64,000 nucleotides of DNA from UBA6197 sp047638075. GTDB taxonomy: Bacteria > Pseudomonadota > Alphaproteobacteria > Rhodobacterales > Rhodobacteraceae. Shown one piece after another: positions 1 to 8,266 of this stretch (position 1 is the stretch's first letter; each line of letters begins with the position of its first letter). The notes under the pieces were generated by a model. It saw nothing but the letters and a program-made list of their open reading frames with translations, was not told the origin of the DNA and did not search any database. The DNA is taken from NCBI RefSeq assembly GCF_047638075.1, contig NZ_JBLJBV010000066.1, forward strand, positions 1 to 64,000, in the 5' to 3' direction. The translations under genes were made by a program, and so were the position numbers.

Positions 1-152
1 TGCAGGTCAGGATGCGCGCCGGTTTTCTGGCGCTGGCAGATGAATTTCCCGCCCGCTTTCAGGTGATTGACGGTGCCCGCCCCCCCGAGGCAGTGGCTGC
101 CGATGTGGCCGCAATTACCCAAGCCACCCTTTCCAGGCGGCCCCGCACATGA
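1..152 (+). CDS. tmk: Thymidylate kinase, 3' end only
   Basis: Only the last ~49 codons are in the window; the reading frame runs from base 3 to the TGA at 150-152. The visible tail (…GFLALADEFPARF QVIDG…) looks like the C-terminal helix and strand of bacterial dTMP kinase, which phosphorylates dTMP to dTDP for DNA synthesis. The TGA overlaps the ATG of holB in an ATGA junction, and tmk-holB is a well-known neighbour pair in alphaproteobacteria; that context carries much of the assignment. The catalytic P-loop and LID regions lie outside the window, so nothing can be said about activity. Confidence 0.72.
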   Translation, partial: QVRMRAGFLALADEFPARFQVIDGARPPEAVAADVAAITQATLSRRPRT

Positions 153-1261
153 GCGCGGCCGACCTGCCAGACCCCAATCAGGTCGACGGCGCGCCGCACC
201 CGCGCGACACCCCCCGACTGATCGGCCAAAGCCGCGCCGAGGTGGTATTTCTAGAGGCATTCACCACCGGGCGGTTGCATCACGGCTGGCTTTTGACCGG
301 CCCTCGCGGCATTGGCAAAGCGACGCTGGCCTGGCGCATCGCGCGGTTTTTGCTGGCCACGCCGCAAGATGACGGCGGGATGTTCGGCGCCCCGCCCGCT
401 CCTGATACGCTGGACATCGCACCCGATCACCCCATTGCACGGCGCATCACGGCGCAATCCGAACCGGGGGTGTTTTTGCTCAAACGCGGCCCGAATGACC
501 GCGAATCCGCGCTATCCGCCGATATCCGTGTGGGTGAAGTGCGCAAACTGAAAAGCTTTTTGCACCTCTCTGCGGCTGAGGGTGGGCGGCGGGTGGTCAT
601 CGTTGATGCCGCCGATGACATGAACCCCAACGCGGCCAACGCCTTGTTGAAATTGTTGGAAGAACCACCCAGCGGCGTCACCTTTCTTTTGATCGCGCAT
701 CAACCGGCGGGGCTATTACCCACCATCCGGTCGCGTTGCCGCGAACTGCGGCTGAACACGCTTGGGGCTGACGATATGGCCGCGGCACTGGCGCAGGCCG
801 GGGCCGAAACCGACAATCCCGCCGCGCTGGCGGCTCTTGCCGGCGGCTCTGTCGGAGAGGCAATTCGGCTGACCAACCTTGACGGGTTGGCGCAATACGC
901 GCGGCTTGTAACACTTATGGACAGCCTGCCCCGGCTGGACCGGCCGCGTGCATTGGCGCTGGCCGATCAAACCACCGGCAAGGGCAATGAGGCGAAGTTT
1001 GATCTGACATTGGGCCTGATCGAGCTGTTTTTGGCCCGGCTTGCCCGCGCCGGGGCCGCCGGCCCGACCCTGCCCGAGGCTGCCCCCGGCGAGGCCGCGT
1101 TGCTGGCGCGGCTTGCCCCCGGCCCCGGCCACGCCCGGCACTGGGCCAATCTGCACCAACGTCTCGGCGCGCGCGCACGCCATGGCCGGGCCGTCAACCT
1201 TGACCCTGCCGCGCTGGTCATGGATATGGTGCTGGAGATAAACGAGGCGGCCAGCGCATAG
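149..1261 (+). CDS. holB: DNA polymerase III subunit delta' (clamp loader)
   Basis: A 370-residue AAA+ protein. The Walker A loop GPRGIGKAT sits at residues 51-59, a DDMNPNAANALLKLLEEPP segment follows near residue 150-170, and an SRC motif (…IRSRCREL) near 195 is the RFC-family arginine-finger box. This combination and size fit the delta' subunit, which with tau/gamma and delta opens and loads the beta sliding clamp in the cytoplasm. Unlike Escherichia coli delta', whose P-loop is degenerate, this one keeps a recognisable P-loop, as is common in alphaproteobacteria. It starts inside the tmk stop codon (ATGA) and is followed at 27 bp by tatD, so it is probably transcribed from the tmk promoter outside the window. 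Confidence 0.93.
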   Translation: MSAADLPDPNQVDGAPHPRDTPRLIGQSRAEVVFLEAFTTGRLHHGWLLTGPRGIGKATLAWRIARFLLATPQDDGGMFGAPPAPDTLDIAPDHPIARRITAQSEPGVFLLKRGPNDRESALSADIRVGEVRKLKSFLHLSAAEGGRRVVIVDAADDMNPNAANALLKLLEEPPSGVTFLLIAHQPAGLLPTIRSRCRELRLNTLGADDMAAALAQAGAETDNPAALAALAGGSVGEAIRLTNLDGLAQYARLVTLMDSLPRLDRPRALALADQTTGKGNEAKFDLTLGLIELFLARLARAGAAGPTLPEAAPGEAALLARLAPGPGHARHWANLHQRLGARARHGRAVNLDPAALVMDMVLEINEAASA

Positions 1262-1287
1262 TGCTACCCCCAAGGAAAGCCCGGCAG

Positions 1288-2091
1288 ATGACACATCCCC
1301 CCGAAATCGTAGACAGCCACTGCCACCTCGACTTTCCCGATTTTGCCGATGATCTGCCCGGTGTGATTGCGCGCGCGCGTGCCGCCGGGGTCAGCCGGAT
1401 GGTGACCATCTGCACCAAACTACACCAAGAGCCGCAGGTACGCGCCATTGCCGAGGCCTATGACGGCGTCTTCTATGCCGCCGGCACCCATCCGATGAGC
1501 GCCGCCGACGAACCATTGGCAACACCTGACCAGTTGATTGCACTGGCCGGCCACCCGAAATTCGTCGGCATCGGTGAAACCGGGCTTGATTACCACTACA
1601 CCGCCGAAAGCGCCGCGCGCCAGCAAACCAGCCTGCGCACCCATATCGCCGCCGCCCAGACCACCGGCCTGCCGCTGATCATCCACGCGCGCGCCGCAGA
1701 TGATGACATGGCCCGTATTCTGGCCGAAGAATACCGCAACGGCGCCTATGGTTGTGTGATGCACTGTTTTTCATCCTCGCCTGCGCTGGCGCGCGCGGCG
1801 CTGGATCTGGGGTTCTATCTGTCGATGTCGGGCATTGCCGCCTTTCCCAAAAGTCAGGAAATCCGCGATATCTTTGCCGCCGCCCCGCTGGACCGGGTGC
1901 TGGTTGAAACCGATGCGCCCTACCTTGCGCCGCCGCCGCATCGCGGCAAACGCAATGAGCCGGCCTATAGCGCCCATACCGCCCGCGTCGGGGCCACGCT
2001 TTACGGGCTTGATTATGCCGAATTCGCTGCGGCCACCTCGGCCAATTTTGACCGCCTGTTCAGCAAGGCAGCACAGAGGGCACCTGCATGA
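1288..2091 (+). CDS. tatD: TatD-family metal-dependent deoxyribonuclease/hydrolase
   Basis: A 267-residue TatD-type TIM-barrel hydrolase. Visible family signatures are the metal-binding HCH near the N-terminus (residues 11-13 of DSHCHLDF), GIGETGLDYHY, the central H-A-R-A and MHCFS motifs, and the closing ETDAPYLAP. Family members are 3'-5' DNA/RNA exonucleases or related phosphoesterases implicated in DNA repair and fragmentation. The frame is open from a GTG at 1261, but the ATG at 1288 is preferred because an AAGGA lies at 1272-1276 and the TatD domain starts immediately after it. The stop overlaps the next gene (ATGA), suggesting translational coupling. Confidence 0.92.
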   Translation: MTHPPEIVDSHCHLDFPDFADDLPGVIARARAAGVSRMVTICTKLHQEPQVRAIAEAYDGVFYAAGTHPMSAADEPLATPDQLIALAGHPKFVGIGETGLDYHYTAESAARQQTSLRTHIAAAQTTGLPLIIHARAADDDMARILAEEYRNGAYGCVMHCFSSSPALARAALDLGFYLSMSGIAAFPKSQEIRDIFAAAPLDRVLVETDAPYLAPPPHRGKRNEPAYSAHTARVGATLYGLDYAEFAAATSANFDRLFSKAAQRAPA

Positions 2092-2888
2092 CCCGGCTGC
2101 GGTTTACCATTCTGGGCTGCGGATCGTCTGGCGGCGTACCGCGGATTGGCGGCGATTGGGGGGATTGCGACCCGACCAACCCGAAAAATCGCCGCTCGCG
2201 CTGCTCGATGCTGATTGAGCGCACGTCCCCCGGCGGCACCACACGGGTGCTGATCGATACCTCGCCTGACATGCGCGAACAATTGCTGCGCACCGAGGTC
2301 AGCACGCTGGATGCGGTGGCTTACACCCATAGCCACGCAGATCACGTCCACGGGCTGGATGATCTGCGTCAGGTCACCTTCAACATGCGCGCCCGCCTGC
2401 CGGTCTGGGCCGATGGCGAGACGCAAAATGCGCTTGTGTCGCGCTTTGGCTATGCGTTCGTGCAGCCCGAAGGCAGCAGCTACCCCCCGATCTGCGATCT
2501 TAAAACCATCACCGGCCCCTTTACGATTACCGGCGCAGGCGGGCCGATCACGCTCGACCCGATCAAGGTTGTGCATGGCAATATCGATGCGCTGGGGTTT
2601 CGGATTGGCGGGCTGGCCTATCTTCCTGACGTTTCAGAAATCCCTGAACGGGCCTGGGGGCAGCTGCAAGGGCTGGATGTCTGGGTGCTAGATGCCTTGC
2701 GCCGCAAACCACACCCGACGCATGCACATCTGGCCAAAGCGCTTGAATGGATCGTGCGGGCCGGGCCGGTTTCGGGCGTTTTGACCAATATGCACAACGA
2801 CCTAGATCATGATACGGTGCTGGGCGAAACCCCCACCAATGTTCGCCCCGCCTATGACGGCATGGTGATCGAACTGGATGGGGAATGA
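2088..2888 (+). CDS. PhnP-like metallo-beta-lactamase-fold phosphodiesterase
   Basis: A 266-residue MBL-fold hydrolase. The metal-binding HxHxDH motif is HSHADH at residues 81-86; GCGSSGGVPR near the N-terminus followed by a C-rich loop (DCDPTNPKNRRSRCS) is typical of the PhnP/Rv-type branch with a structural zinc site, and VVHG and LTNMHNDLDH supply later histidines. PhnP hydrolyses 5-phosphoribosyl 1,2-cyclic phosphate in phosphonate use, but no phn genes are present here, so the substrate is uncertain; tatD-linked members are usually left as generic cyclic-phosphodiester hydrolases. It overlaps tatD and the next gene by 4 bp each, so the three are co-translated. Confidence 0.85.
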   Translation: MTRLRFTILGCGSSGGVPRIGGDWGDCDPTNPKNRRSRCSMLIERTSPGGTTRVLIDTSPDMREQLLRTEVSTLDAVAYTHSHADHVHGLDDLRQVTFNMRARLPVWADGETQNALVSRFGYAFVQPEGSSYPPICDLKTITGPFTITGAGGPITLDPIKVVHGNIDALGFRIGGLAYLPDVSEIPERAWGQLQGLDVWVLDALRRKPHPTHAHLAKALEWIVRAGPVSGVLTNMHNDLDHDTVLGETPTNVRPAYDGMVIELDGE

Positions 2889-3823
2889 ACGGGCTGATTG
2901 ACGTCGTTTTACCGGTGTTTCTGGTAATCGGCTTTGGCTATGCTGCGGCATGGCGCGGGCTGATGCCTGAAAGCGCGGTCGAGGGCGTGATGCGTTTTGC
3001 CCAGAATTTCGCGGTGCCGGTGCTGTTGTTTCGATCAATCGCAAAGATGGATCTGGGCGTCAACTACGATCCGGGGCTGATGATTTCTTTCTATGCGGGG
3101 GCGTTTGCGGCCTTTGCGCTGGGGCTTTTGGGGGCGAAATACATCTTTCACCGCCCCGGTCCCGACTGTGTGGCGATCGGGTTTTGCTGCCTCTTTTCCA
3201 ACTCGCTTCTGTTGGGTGTGCCGATCACGCAGCGCGCCTATGGCACAGAGGCGTTGGCGGGAAATTTCGCCATTATTTCAATTCATTCACCGCTGCTTTA
3301 CACCTTTGGCATCACCCTGATGGAGGGGGTGCGCAGTCACGGCACCGGTGCCACATTGGGCCGCGTGGCACTGAACGCGCTGTCGGGTATTTTGCGCACG
3401 CCGCTGGTGATTGGGATTTTACTGGGCTTTGTCGTCAACCTGTCGGGTTTGTCGCTTCATGCCTCAATCTGGGCCGCAACCGATATGATTGCCACCGCCG
3501 CCCTGCCCTCGGCGCTTTTTGGGCTTGGTGGCGTTCTGGTGCGCTACCGTCCCGAGGGGGATATGAAGGCGATTGCGATGGTCAGTGGCCTGTCATTACT
3601 GCTTCATCCTGCGATGGCCTATGGTTTGGGGCGCTATGTCTTTGCGCTTGAGACCCCGGCGCTGCGGTCTGCGGTTCTGACTGCCGCGATGGCACCGGGG
3701 GTCAACGCCTATATCTTTGCCAATATCTACGGCACAGCGCGCCGCGTTGCGGCCTCTTCGGTGCTGATTGCCACCGCAGGTTCGATCCTGACGATATGGT
3801 TTTGGCTGGCGGTATTGCCGTGA
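2885..3823 (+). CDS. AEC-family (auxin efflux carrier-like) transporter
   Basis: A 312-residue integral membrane protein with about ten hydrophobic segments, arranged as two five-helix halves separated by a more polar middle around residues 150-165. The FSNSLLLGVPI stretch near residue 95 and GVNAYIFANIYG near 285 are recognisable AEC (membrane transport protein family) motifs. Members export small organic acids or amino-acid derivatives such as malate across the cytoplasmic membrane; the substrate cannot be read from the sequence. It overlaps the metallo-hydrolase gene by 4 bp and ends the tmk-holB-tatD cluster, facing the convergent Lrp gene 57 bp away. Confidence 0.87.
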   Translation: MNGLIDVVLPVFLVIGFGYAAAWRGLMPESAVEGVMRFAQNFAVPVLLFRSIAKMDLGVNYDPGLMISFYAGAFAAFALGLLGAKYIFHRPGPDCVAIGFCCLFSNSLLLGVPITQRAYGTEALAGNFAIISIHSPLLYTFGITLMEGVRSHGTGATLGRVALNALSGILRTPLVIGILLGFVVNLSGLSLHASIWAATDMIATAALPSALFGLGGVLVRYRPEGDMKAIAMVSGLSLLLHPAMAYGLGRYVFALETPALRSAVLTAAMAPGVNAYIFANIYGTARRVAASSVLIATAGSILTIWFWLAVLP

Positions 3824-3880
3824 AGGTCAGCTAGCTCCGGGCTGGTGGGGGCAGGTTTTTATCTGCACGACCCTGCGGCA

Positions 3881-4336
3881 TCATAACGGGCCGGGGCGAC
3901 GTTCTTCTGATAAAAGCACATTAGCCTCGACCTGCCCCACGCCAGGCAAGGTCATGACACGACGGCGCAATATCCGCTCAAAATCGGCAATATCACGGGC
4001 AGTGATGCGCAAACGATAATCAAACATGCCCAGAACATGCTGCACCGTCTGAACCTCGGGGATGGCCGTTGCGGCACGTTCAAAATCTTCTAGCGAAACC
4101 AGGCCCTTGGTTGCCAGCTTGATGCCCAGAAACACGGTGACACCAAAACCCAGTGCCGCTGCATCCAGAACCAGACGCCGCCCACGGATGACGCCGGTAT
4201 CCTCCAGCCGGCGAATGCGGCGCCAGCAGGCCGGTTGGCTAAGCCCCAGATCGCGCGCCAGTGCGCCCGCACTTTGTGTGGCATCGCGGCCGAGGGCGGC
4301 TAAAATTGCGCGGTCGGTTTCATCAAGGTCGATCAC
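3881..4336 (-). CDS. Lrp/AsnC-family transcriptional regulator (second of tandem pair)
   Basis: A 151-residue protein with an N-terminal winged helix (LDETDRAILAALGRDATQ … LSQPACWRRIRRLEDTGVIRG) and a C-terminal RAM/AsnC ligand-binding domain (…VQHVLGMFDYRLRI…). Lrp-type proteins form dimers to octamers and respond to amino acids. Its ATG overlaps the stop of the preceding Lrp gene (4333-4336), so both are made from one message. The location beside ilvC suggests, as inference, control of branched-chain amino-acid genes. Confidence 0.9.
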   Translation of the reverse strand: MIDLDETDRAILAALGRDATQSAGALARDLGLSQPACWRRIRRLEDTGVIRGRRLVLDAAALGFGVTVFLGIKLATKGLVSLEDFERAATAIPEVQTVQHVLGMFDYRLRITARDIADFERILRRRVMTLPGVGQVEANVLLSEERRPGPL

Positions 4337-4791
4337 AACGCGACCCCTGCCGTATCTTTGATGGTTGCGATCAGCATCAGCGCATCTGTGTCCGCAATAT
4401 GGGGCAATGTCAGGATGCGGCTACGGTAAATATCCTGATAATGCGGCATATCACGGGCGACAACGTTCAAACGCACATCGGTTCGCCCCAGAAATGTCTG
4501 AATTTCCAGCACTTCCGGGACCGCCCGGGCCGCTTCCAGAAATTCATCAAAGGCACGCGGGTTTGTTTTATCCAGCGTGAAGCGCAAAGATACCTCCACC
4601 TCCCAGCCCAGTTTGCGCCAGTCGATTACGGCCTCTTCGCCCCGTATGACCCCATCCTCGCGCAACGCAGCGATCCGGCGCCAACAGGTCGCGGCAGTCA
4701 CGCCCGCGCGTTCAGCCAGGGTTGCGGTTGGCAAACCCGGCTCGGCCAACATCTGGCGCAGTATTCTGCGGTCGGTATCATCAATAAGCAT
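4333..4791 (-). CDS. Lrp/AsnC-family transcriptional regulator (first of tandem pair)
   Basis: A 152-residue Lrp-type regulator: helix-turn-helix LIDDTDRRILRQML … GVTAATCWRRIAALREDGVIRG followed by a RAM domain (FLGRTDVRLNVV). The frame stays open to a TTG at 4866, but the family N-terminus begins at the ATG 4791, which I take as the start; the ribosome-binding site is weak. It is divergent from ilvC, with 129 bp between the two starts, and overlaps the second Lrp gene by 4 bp. It shares clear similarity with that neighbour, so the pair probably arose by duplication and may form hetero-oligomers (inference). Confidence 0.9.
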   Translation of the reverse strand: MLIDDTDRRILRQMLAEPGLPTATLAERAGVTAATCWRRIAALREDGVIRGEEAVIDWRKLGWEVEVSLRFTLDKTNPRAFDEFLEAARAVPEVLEIQTFLGRTDVRLNVVARDMPHYQDIYRSRILTLPHIADTDALMLIATIKDTAGVAL

Positions 4792-4827
4792 GATTATTTC
4801 ACAAAACTGTAGAATCTGGAATGATGT

Positions 4828-4854
4828 TTTGACGATATTTGATATTTTGTCAAA
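4828..4854. promoter_or_regulatory. Palindrome in the lrp-ilvC divergent promoter, candidate Lrp operator
   Basis: The outer arms TTTGAC (4828-4833) and GTCAAA (4849-4854) are perfect complements and the interior is AT-rich (ATATTTGATATT), itself nearly symmetric. It lies 37 bp upstream of the lrp start and 66 bp upstream of ilvC. AT-rich degenerate palindromes in a divergent spacer are where Lrp-type regulators usually bind; binding here is inferred. Confidence 0.5.
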
Positions 4855-4920
4855 CTTTGAACGCAAATTTGCGGATCGCGCCGTATGATCTGCGCATCAA
4901 CTTCTGCAAAGGAACGCCCC

Positions 4921-5943
4921 ATGCGCGTCTATTATGATCGTGACTGCGACATCAACCTGATCAAGGATAAAAAGGTCGCCATCCTTGGCTACGGCTCTCA
5001 GGGCCACGCCCATGCCTTGAACCTGCGCGATTCGGGCGCAAAAAATCTGGTCGTTGCGCTGCGCGAAGGTAGCCCGTCTGCGAAAAAGGCCGAGGGCGAA
5101 GGGCTCAAGGTCATGGGCATTGCCGAAGCGGCCGCCTGGTGCGATCTGATCATGTTCACCATGCCTGATGAGCTTCAGGCAGAGACCTACAAGAAATATG
5201 TGCATGACAACCTGAAAGAAGGTGCCGCCATTGCCTTTGCGCATGGCCTGAACGTGCATTTCGGCCTGATCGAGCCAAAACCCGGCGTTGACGTCATCAT
5301 GATGGCCCCCAAAGGCCCGGGCCACACCGTGCGCGGCGAATATTCCAAAGGCGGCGGCGTGCCCTGCCTTGTGGCGGTGCATCAGGACGCGACCGGCAAG
5401 GCGATGGAAATTGGCCTGTCCTATTGTTCGGGCATCGGCGGTGGGCGTTCGGGCATCATTGAAACCAACTTCCGTCAGGAATGCGAAACCGACCTGTTTG
5501 GTGAACAAGCCGTTTTGTGCGGTGGCCTGGTTGAGCTGATCCGCATGGGCTTTGAGACCCTGGTCGAGGCCGGTTACGAGCCGGAAATGGCCTATTTCGA
5601 ATGCCTGCATGAGGTCAAACTGATTGTCGATCTGATCTATGAGGGCGGCATCGCCAACATGAACTACTCCATCTCGAACACTGCCGAGTATGGCGAGTAT
5701 GTTTCAGGCCCGCGCATCCTGCCCTACGCAGAAACAAAAGCCCGGATGAAAGAGGTTCTGACCGACATCCAGACCGGCAAGTTCGTGCGTGATTTCATGC
5801 AGGAAAACGCTGTGGGGCAGCCCTTCTTCAAGGCGACCCGGCGGATCAATGACGAACACCAGATCGAGCAGGTCGGTGAAAAGCTTCGTGCGATGATGCC
5901 CTGGATCTCCAAGGGGAAAATGGTTGACCGTTCACGGAACTGA
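4921..5943 (+). CDS. ilvC: Ketol-acid reductoisomerase (class I)
   Basis: A 340-residue enzyme of isoleucine and valine synthesis, converting 2-acetolactate or 2-aceto-2-hydroxybutyrate to the dihydroxy acid with NADPH and Mg2+. The Rossmann motif GYGSQGHAHALN is at residues 23-34; the knotted C-terminal domain carries DLFGEQAVLCGG, EAGYEPEMAYFECLHE and the metal-binding acidic residues. The length and absence of the long C-terminal duplication place it in class I. The frame opens at 4885, but the ATG 4921 is preferred: AAAGGAA precedes it and the family begins MRVYYD. It is divergent from the Lrp pair. Confidence 0.97.
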   Translation: MRVYYDRDCDINLIKDKKVAILGYGSQGHAHALNLRDSGAKNLVVALREGSPSAKKAEGEGLKVMGIAEAAAWCDLIMFTMPDELQAETYKKYVHDNLKEGAAIAFAHGLNVHFGLIEPKPGVDVIMMAPKGPGHTVRGEYSKGGGVPCLVAVHQDATGKAMEIGLSYCSGIGGGRSGIIETNFRQECETDLFGEQAVLCGGLVELIRMGFETLVEAGYEPEMAYFECLHEVKLIVDLIYEGGIANMNYSISNTAEYGEYVSGPRILPYAETKARMKEVLTDIQTGKFVRDFMQENAVGQPFFKATRRINDEHQIEQVGEKLRAMMPWISKGKMVDRSRN

Positions 5944-6000
5944 TCGACAAGATGCAAGGGGCGCGCCTGGCCGGGCCCCCTGCCAGATCAGTTGACATAG

Positions 6001-6030
6001 GGGCGGCGCGTCTATCGTGCCGCCCTTTTT
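6001..6030 (+). terminator. Rho-independent terminator after ilvC
   Basis: GGGCGGC (6001-6007) pairs with GCCGCCC (6019-6025), with further GCG/CGT pairing inside, followed by a run of T to 6030. It lies about 60 bp past the ilvC stop and just before the convergent acetyltransferase gene. Confidence 0.8.
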
Positions 6031-6083
6031 GGCGCCCGCGCGGGTATTCCCGGGCCGCGCTTTGTGAAATTGACAAGATTGTT

Positions 6084-6719
6084 CTACAACGCTTCGGCTG
6101 GTGTGCTTTCAAGAATCTCGAGTGTCATTTGCACATCATCCAAAGGAAGGGTGGCTACAAGTTCAGGATTTCTGTCCCACCACTTCGTTTTCAAGAGCCT
6201 GTCTATCGTATTTTCATCAAAACGCCGGCGAACTATTCTTGCAGGATTTCCTGCAACTACTGCGTATGCGGGAACATCTTTTGTGACGACCGCTCCGGCC
6301 GCGATCACAGCACCATCACCAATCTTGACACCTGCCAACATAATGGAAGCCGCACCAAACCATACATCATTACCAATCACAGTTTTATTTCCACGACTCC
6401 TATTCGGGTTCCTAGAATTTTTAATGAACTCAGACGATTGTGCTAGCGGATCATCGGGAAACCAATTCTTGGAAATTCTAAAAAAACTTGTTGTAACATG
6501 ATGTATAGGGTGCTCCACACCGCCAATTTGACAGTTTCTAGCAAAGGTTACAAAGCGACCAATTTTTGCATTAAATATGCAGGTATTTTGATTGATAAAG
6601 CAATAGCGCCCAATCGATTCAGCCATGACAACACAACCTGGGCCAATATGTACGGGGTCTTCAATCTCAATATCTTTTCTGATGCCAGCTGTTTTGGCGA
6701 TTGTTGATGTCGACATCAT
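6084..6719 (-). CDS. CatB-like hexapeptide-repeat O-acetyltransferase
   Basis: A 211-residue left-handed beta-helix acyltransferase. Imperfect hexapeptide repeats run through residues ~22-70 and ~110-160 (VIGNDVWFGAASIMLAGVKI is the diagnostic block), with a histidine-containing loop (GGVEHPIHHVTTSFF) between them and the typical VVAGNPARIVRRRF end. This is the xenobiotic/antibiotic (CatB-related) branch, whose members acetylate sugars, O-antigen or chloramphenicol with acetyl-CoA. The start at 6719 has AAGGA six bases upstream. The gene is visibly richer in A+T than its neighbours, suggesting horizontal acquisition; with a glycosyltransferase next door, surface-sugar acetylation is more likely than resistance (inference). 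Confidence 0.88.
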   Translation of the reverse strand: MMSTSTIAKTAGIRKDIEIEDPVHIGPGCVVMAESIGRYCFINQNTCIFNAKIGRFVTFARNCQIGGVEHPIHHVTTSFFRISKNWFPDDPLAQSSEFIKNSRNPNRSRGNKTVIGNDVWFGAASIMLAGVKIGDGAVIAAGAVVTKDVPAYAVVAGNPARIVRRRFDENTIDRLLKTKWWDRNPELVATLPLDDVQMTLEILESTPAEAL

Positions 6720-7066
6720 TCATCATCCTTGAAAATACCTCAGGTTGTATGCAATTCTACGACGACATTTCTTGACCTTGCATATTGATCAAGTGTTTGG
6801 CCAAGCCGCCCCAAAGATGTATATAGGAAGAGTTGAAGACGTAAAGACGGGGCGCTCAGCCCCCCTTATGATCGGCAAACGTAGGACTGCCAACCAAGAC
6901 CCGTGAATTCAGCCTGCGGCATTTGTTCCTCAGGATAGTCAGCACCTGCGAATAGGCGCACACACCCGCGACATTGGCCCGGATTTCTTTTTCACCGTAG
7001 AACACAGCGGCGAGGCTGAACATTGAGCCACCCGCCCCCCACTTGACGGCCATGAGGGACTGAACC
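6720..7066. other. Intergenic region between divergent acetyltransferase and glycosyltransferase
   Basis: The first ~120 bases are AT-rich like the acetyltransferase and probably hold its promoter. An open frame of 79 codons runs on the minus strand (7095-6856) but overlaps the glycosyltransferase start, has no motif I recognise and no convincing ribosome-binding site. A short GGGGCGCT/AGCCCC hairpin lies near 6850-6866. It may be the remnant of an insertion boundary; I see no transposase motif or terminal repeats. Confidence 0.4.
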
Positions 7067-8137
7067 ATGCGGTATCTAGCCATTTTAACGGTCAAGAACG
7101 AAGGCGCCTTCCTGTTGGAATGGCTGGCCCATCATCAGGCGGTGGGGTTCACTGATTTTCTGGTGTTTTCCAACGATTGCAGTGATGGGACTGACCTGAT
7201 GCTGGACCGGCTTGAGGCGTTGGGGGTGTTGACCCATCAGGGCAACCCCGGTCCTTGGCCGCAAGGCGCGCAGTGGGCGGCGCTGAAACAGGCAGACCGG
7301 CATCCGCTGTGCGCCGCTGCCGACTGGATACTGGTGTGCGACATCGACGAATTCGTCAATATCCACACGGGCGCGCGCACCCTGCCCGCCCTGCTGGCCG
7401 CCCTGCCCGAGGCAACTGCAATCCCGCTGACCTGGCGGTTGTTTGGCAATGACGGGGTGATCGCGTTCGACGACCGCCCGATCACGGCGCAATTCCAACG
7501 CGCGGCCCCGGCGGTGATGGGCTGGCCCTGGCGTGCGGCCCAGTTCAAGACGCTGTTTCGCAATGACGGAACCTACCGCAAACTGGGGGTTCACCGCCCC
7601 CGCAACCCCGCCCCCGATGGGCTGACGCGGCAGCGCTGGTTTGATGGTTCTGGCCGCGAGCTTTCAGCAAGCTACCATGAAGGCGGGATTTTTTCGGCCT
7701 ATGGACAGGACAATTATGGCCTTGTGCAGATGAACCACTACGCCTTGGGGGCGATGGAAAGCTATGTGCTGAAATGTGACCGGGGGCGGGCCAACCGCGA
7801 TGCTGCGGTGTTTGACATGTCTTACTGGGTCGAGCGGAATTTTTGCACTGACGAAGACCGCTCAATCCTTACACTGGCACCAGAACGGCATAAGAAGCAC
7901 GCAGCCCTGATGAATGACACGGCTTTGGCGCGCCTTCATGCTGCATCCGTGCGGTGGCGCCATGAACGATTCGCCACCCTGATGCTGGAGGAGCCCTTTC
8001 GCGCGCTGTTGGGGCGTCTGTTACTGGCCCCGCCCAGTCAACCCCTTTCAGCCAAGCGGGCGCAGCGCATGGCCGCGCTGGGGCGGCAGGCCGCAAAGGC
8101 AAGGTTGGAAACAATGGCCCGCAATGCGCCGGATTGA
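7067..8137 (+). CDS. Glycosyltransferase family 2-like protein (Glyco_tranf_2_4 type)
   Basis: A 356-residue cytoplasmic protein. The start MRYLAILTVKNEGAFLLEWL followed by DFLVFSNDCSDGTDLML and the metal-binding CDIDEFVN (a DxD motif near residue 97) is the signature of the family 2/92-like glycosyltransferases common in Rhodobacteraceae. Such enzymes add sugars to surface polysaccharides or proteins; donor and acceptor are unknown. There is no signal peptide or membrane anchor. The C-terminal third is arginine-rich and divergent. It follows the accessory acetyltransferase and precedes an unrelated-looking hydrolase-fold gene, consistent with a small surface-modification patch. Confidence 0.85.
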   Translation: MRYLAILTVKNEGAFLLEWLAHHQAVGFTDFLVFSNDCSDGTDLMLDRLEALGVLTHQGNPGPWPQGAQWAALKQADRHPLCAAADWILVCDIDEFVNIHTGARTLPALLAALPEATAIPLTWRLFGNDGVIAFDDRPITAQFQRAAPAVMGWPWRAAQFKTLFRNDGTYRKLGVHRPRNPAPDGLTRQRWFDGSGRELSASYHEGGIFSAYGQDNYGLVQMNHYALGAMESYVLKCDRGRANRDAAVFDMSYWVERNFCTDEDRSILTLAPERHKKHAALMNDTALARLHAASVRWRHERFATLMLEEPFRALLGRLLLAPPSQPLSAKRAQRMAALGRQAAKARLETMARNAPD

Positions 8138-8266
8138 CCCGCAACCAGAAATCGGGCGCTACATTTCCGCACAATCCCCTCATTTTGACCCCAAACAGGT
8201 GCTGCTATATTCGCGTTGACCGTGACCCGTCAAAGGGGCCGGGCACAGAATTCTGGTAGAAGGTAT

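Noticed and set aside
6856..7095. 79-codon minus-strand open frame in the acetyltransferase-glycosyltransferase spacer
   Set aside because: It overlaps the glycosyltransferase start, no family resemblance could be recognised and no ribosome-binding site is visible; noted only inside the intergenic entry.
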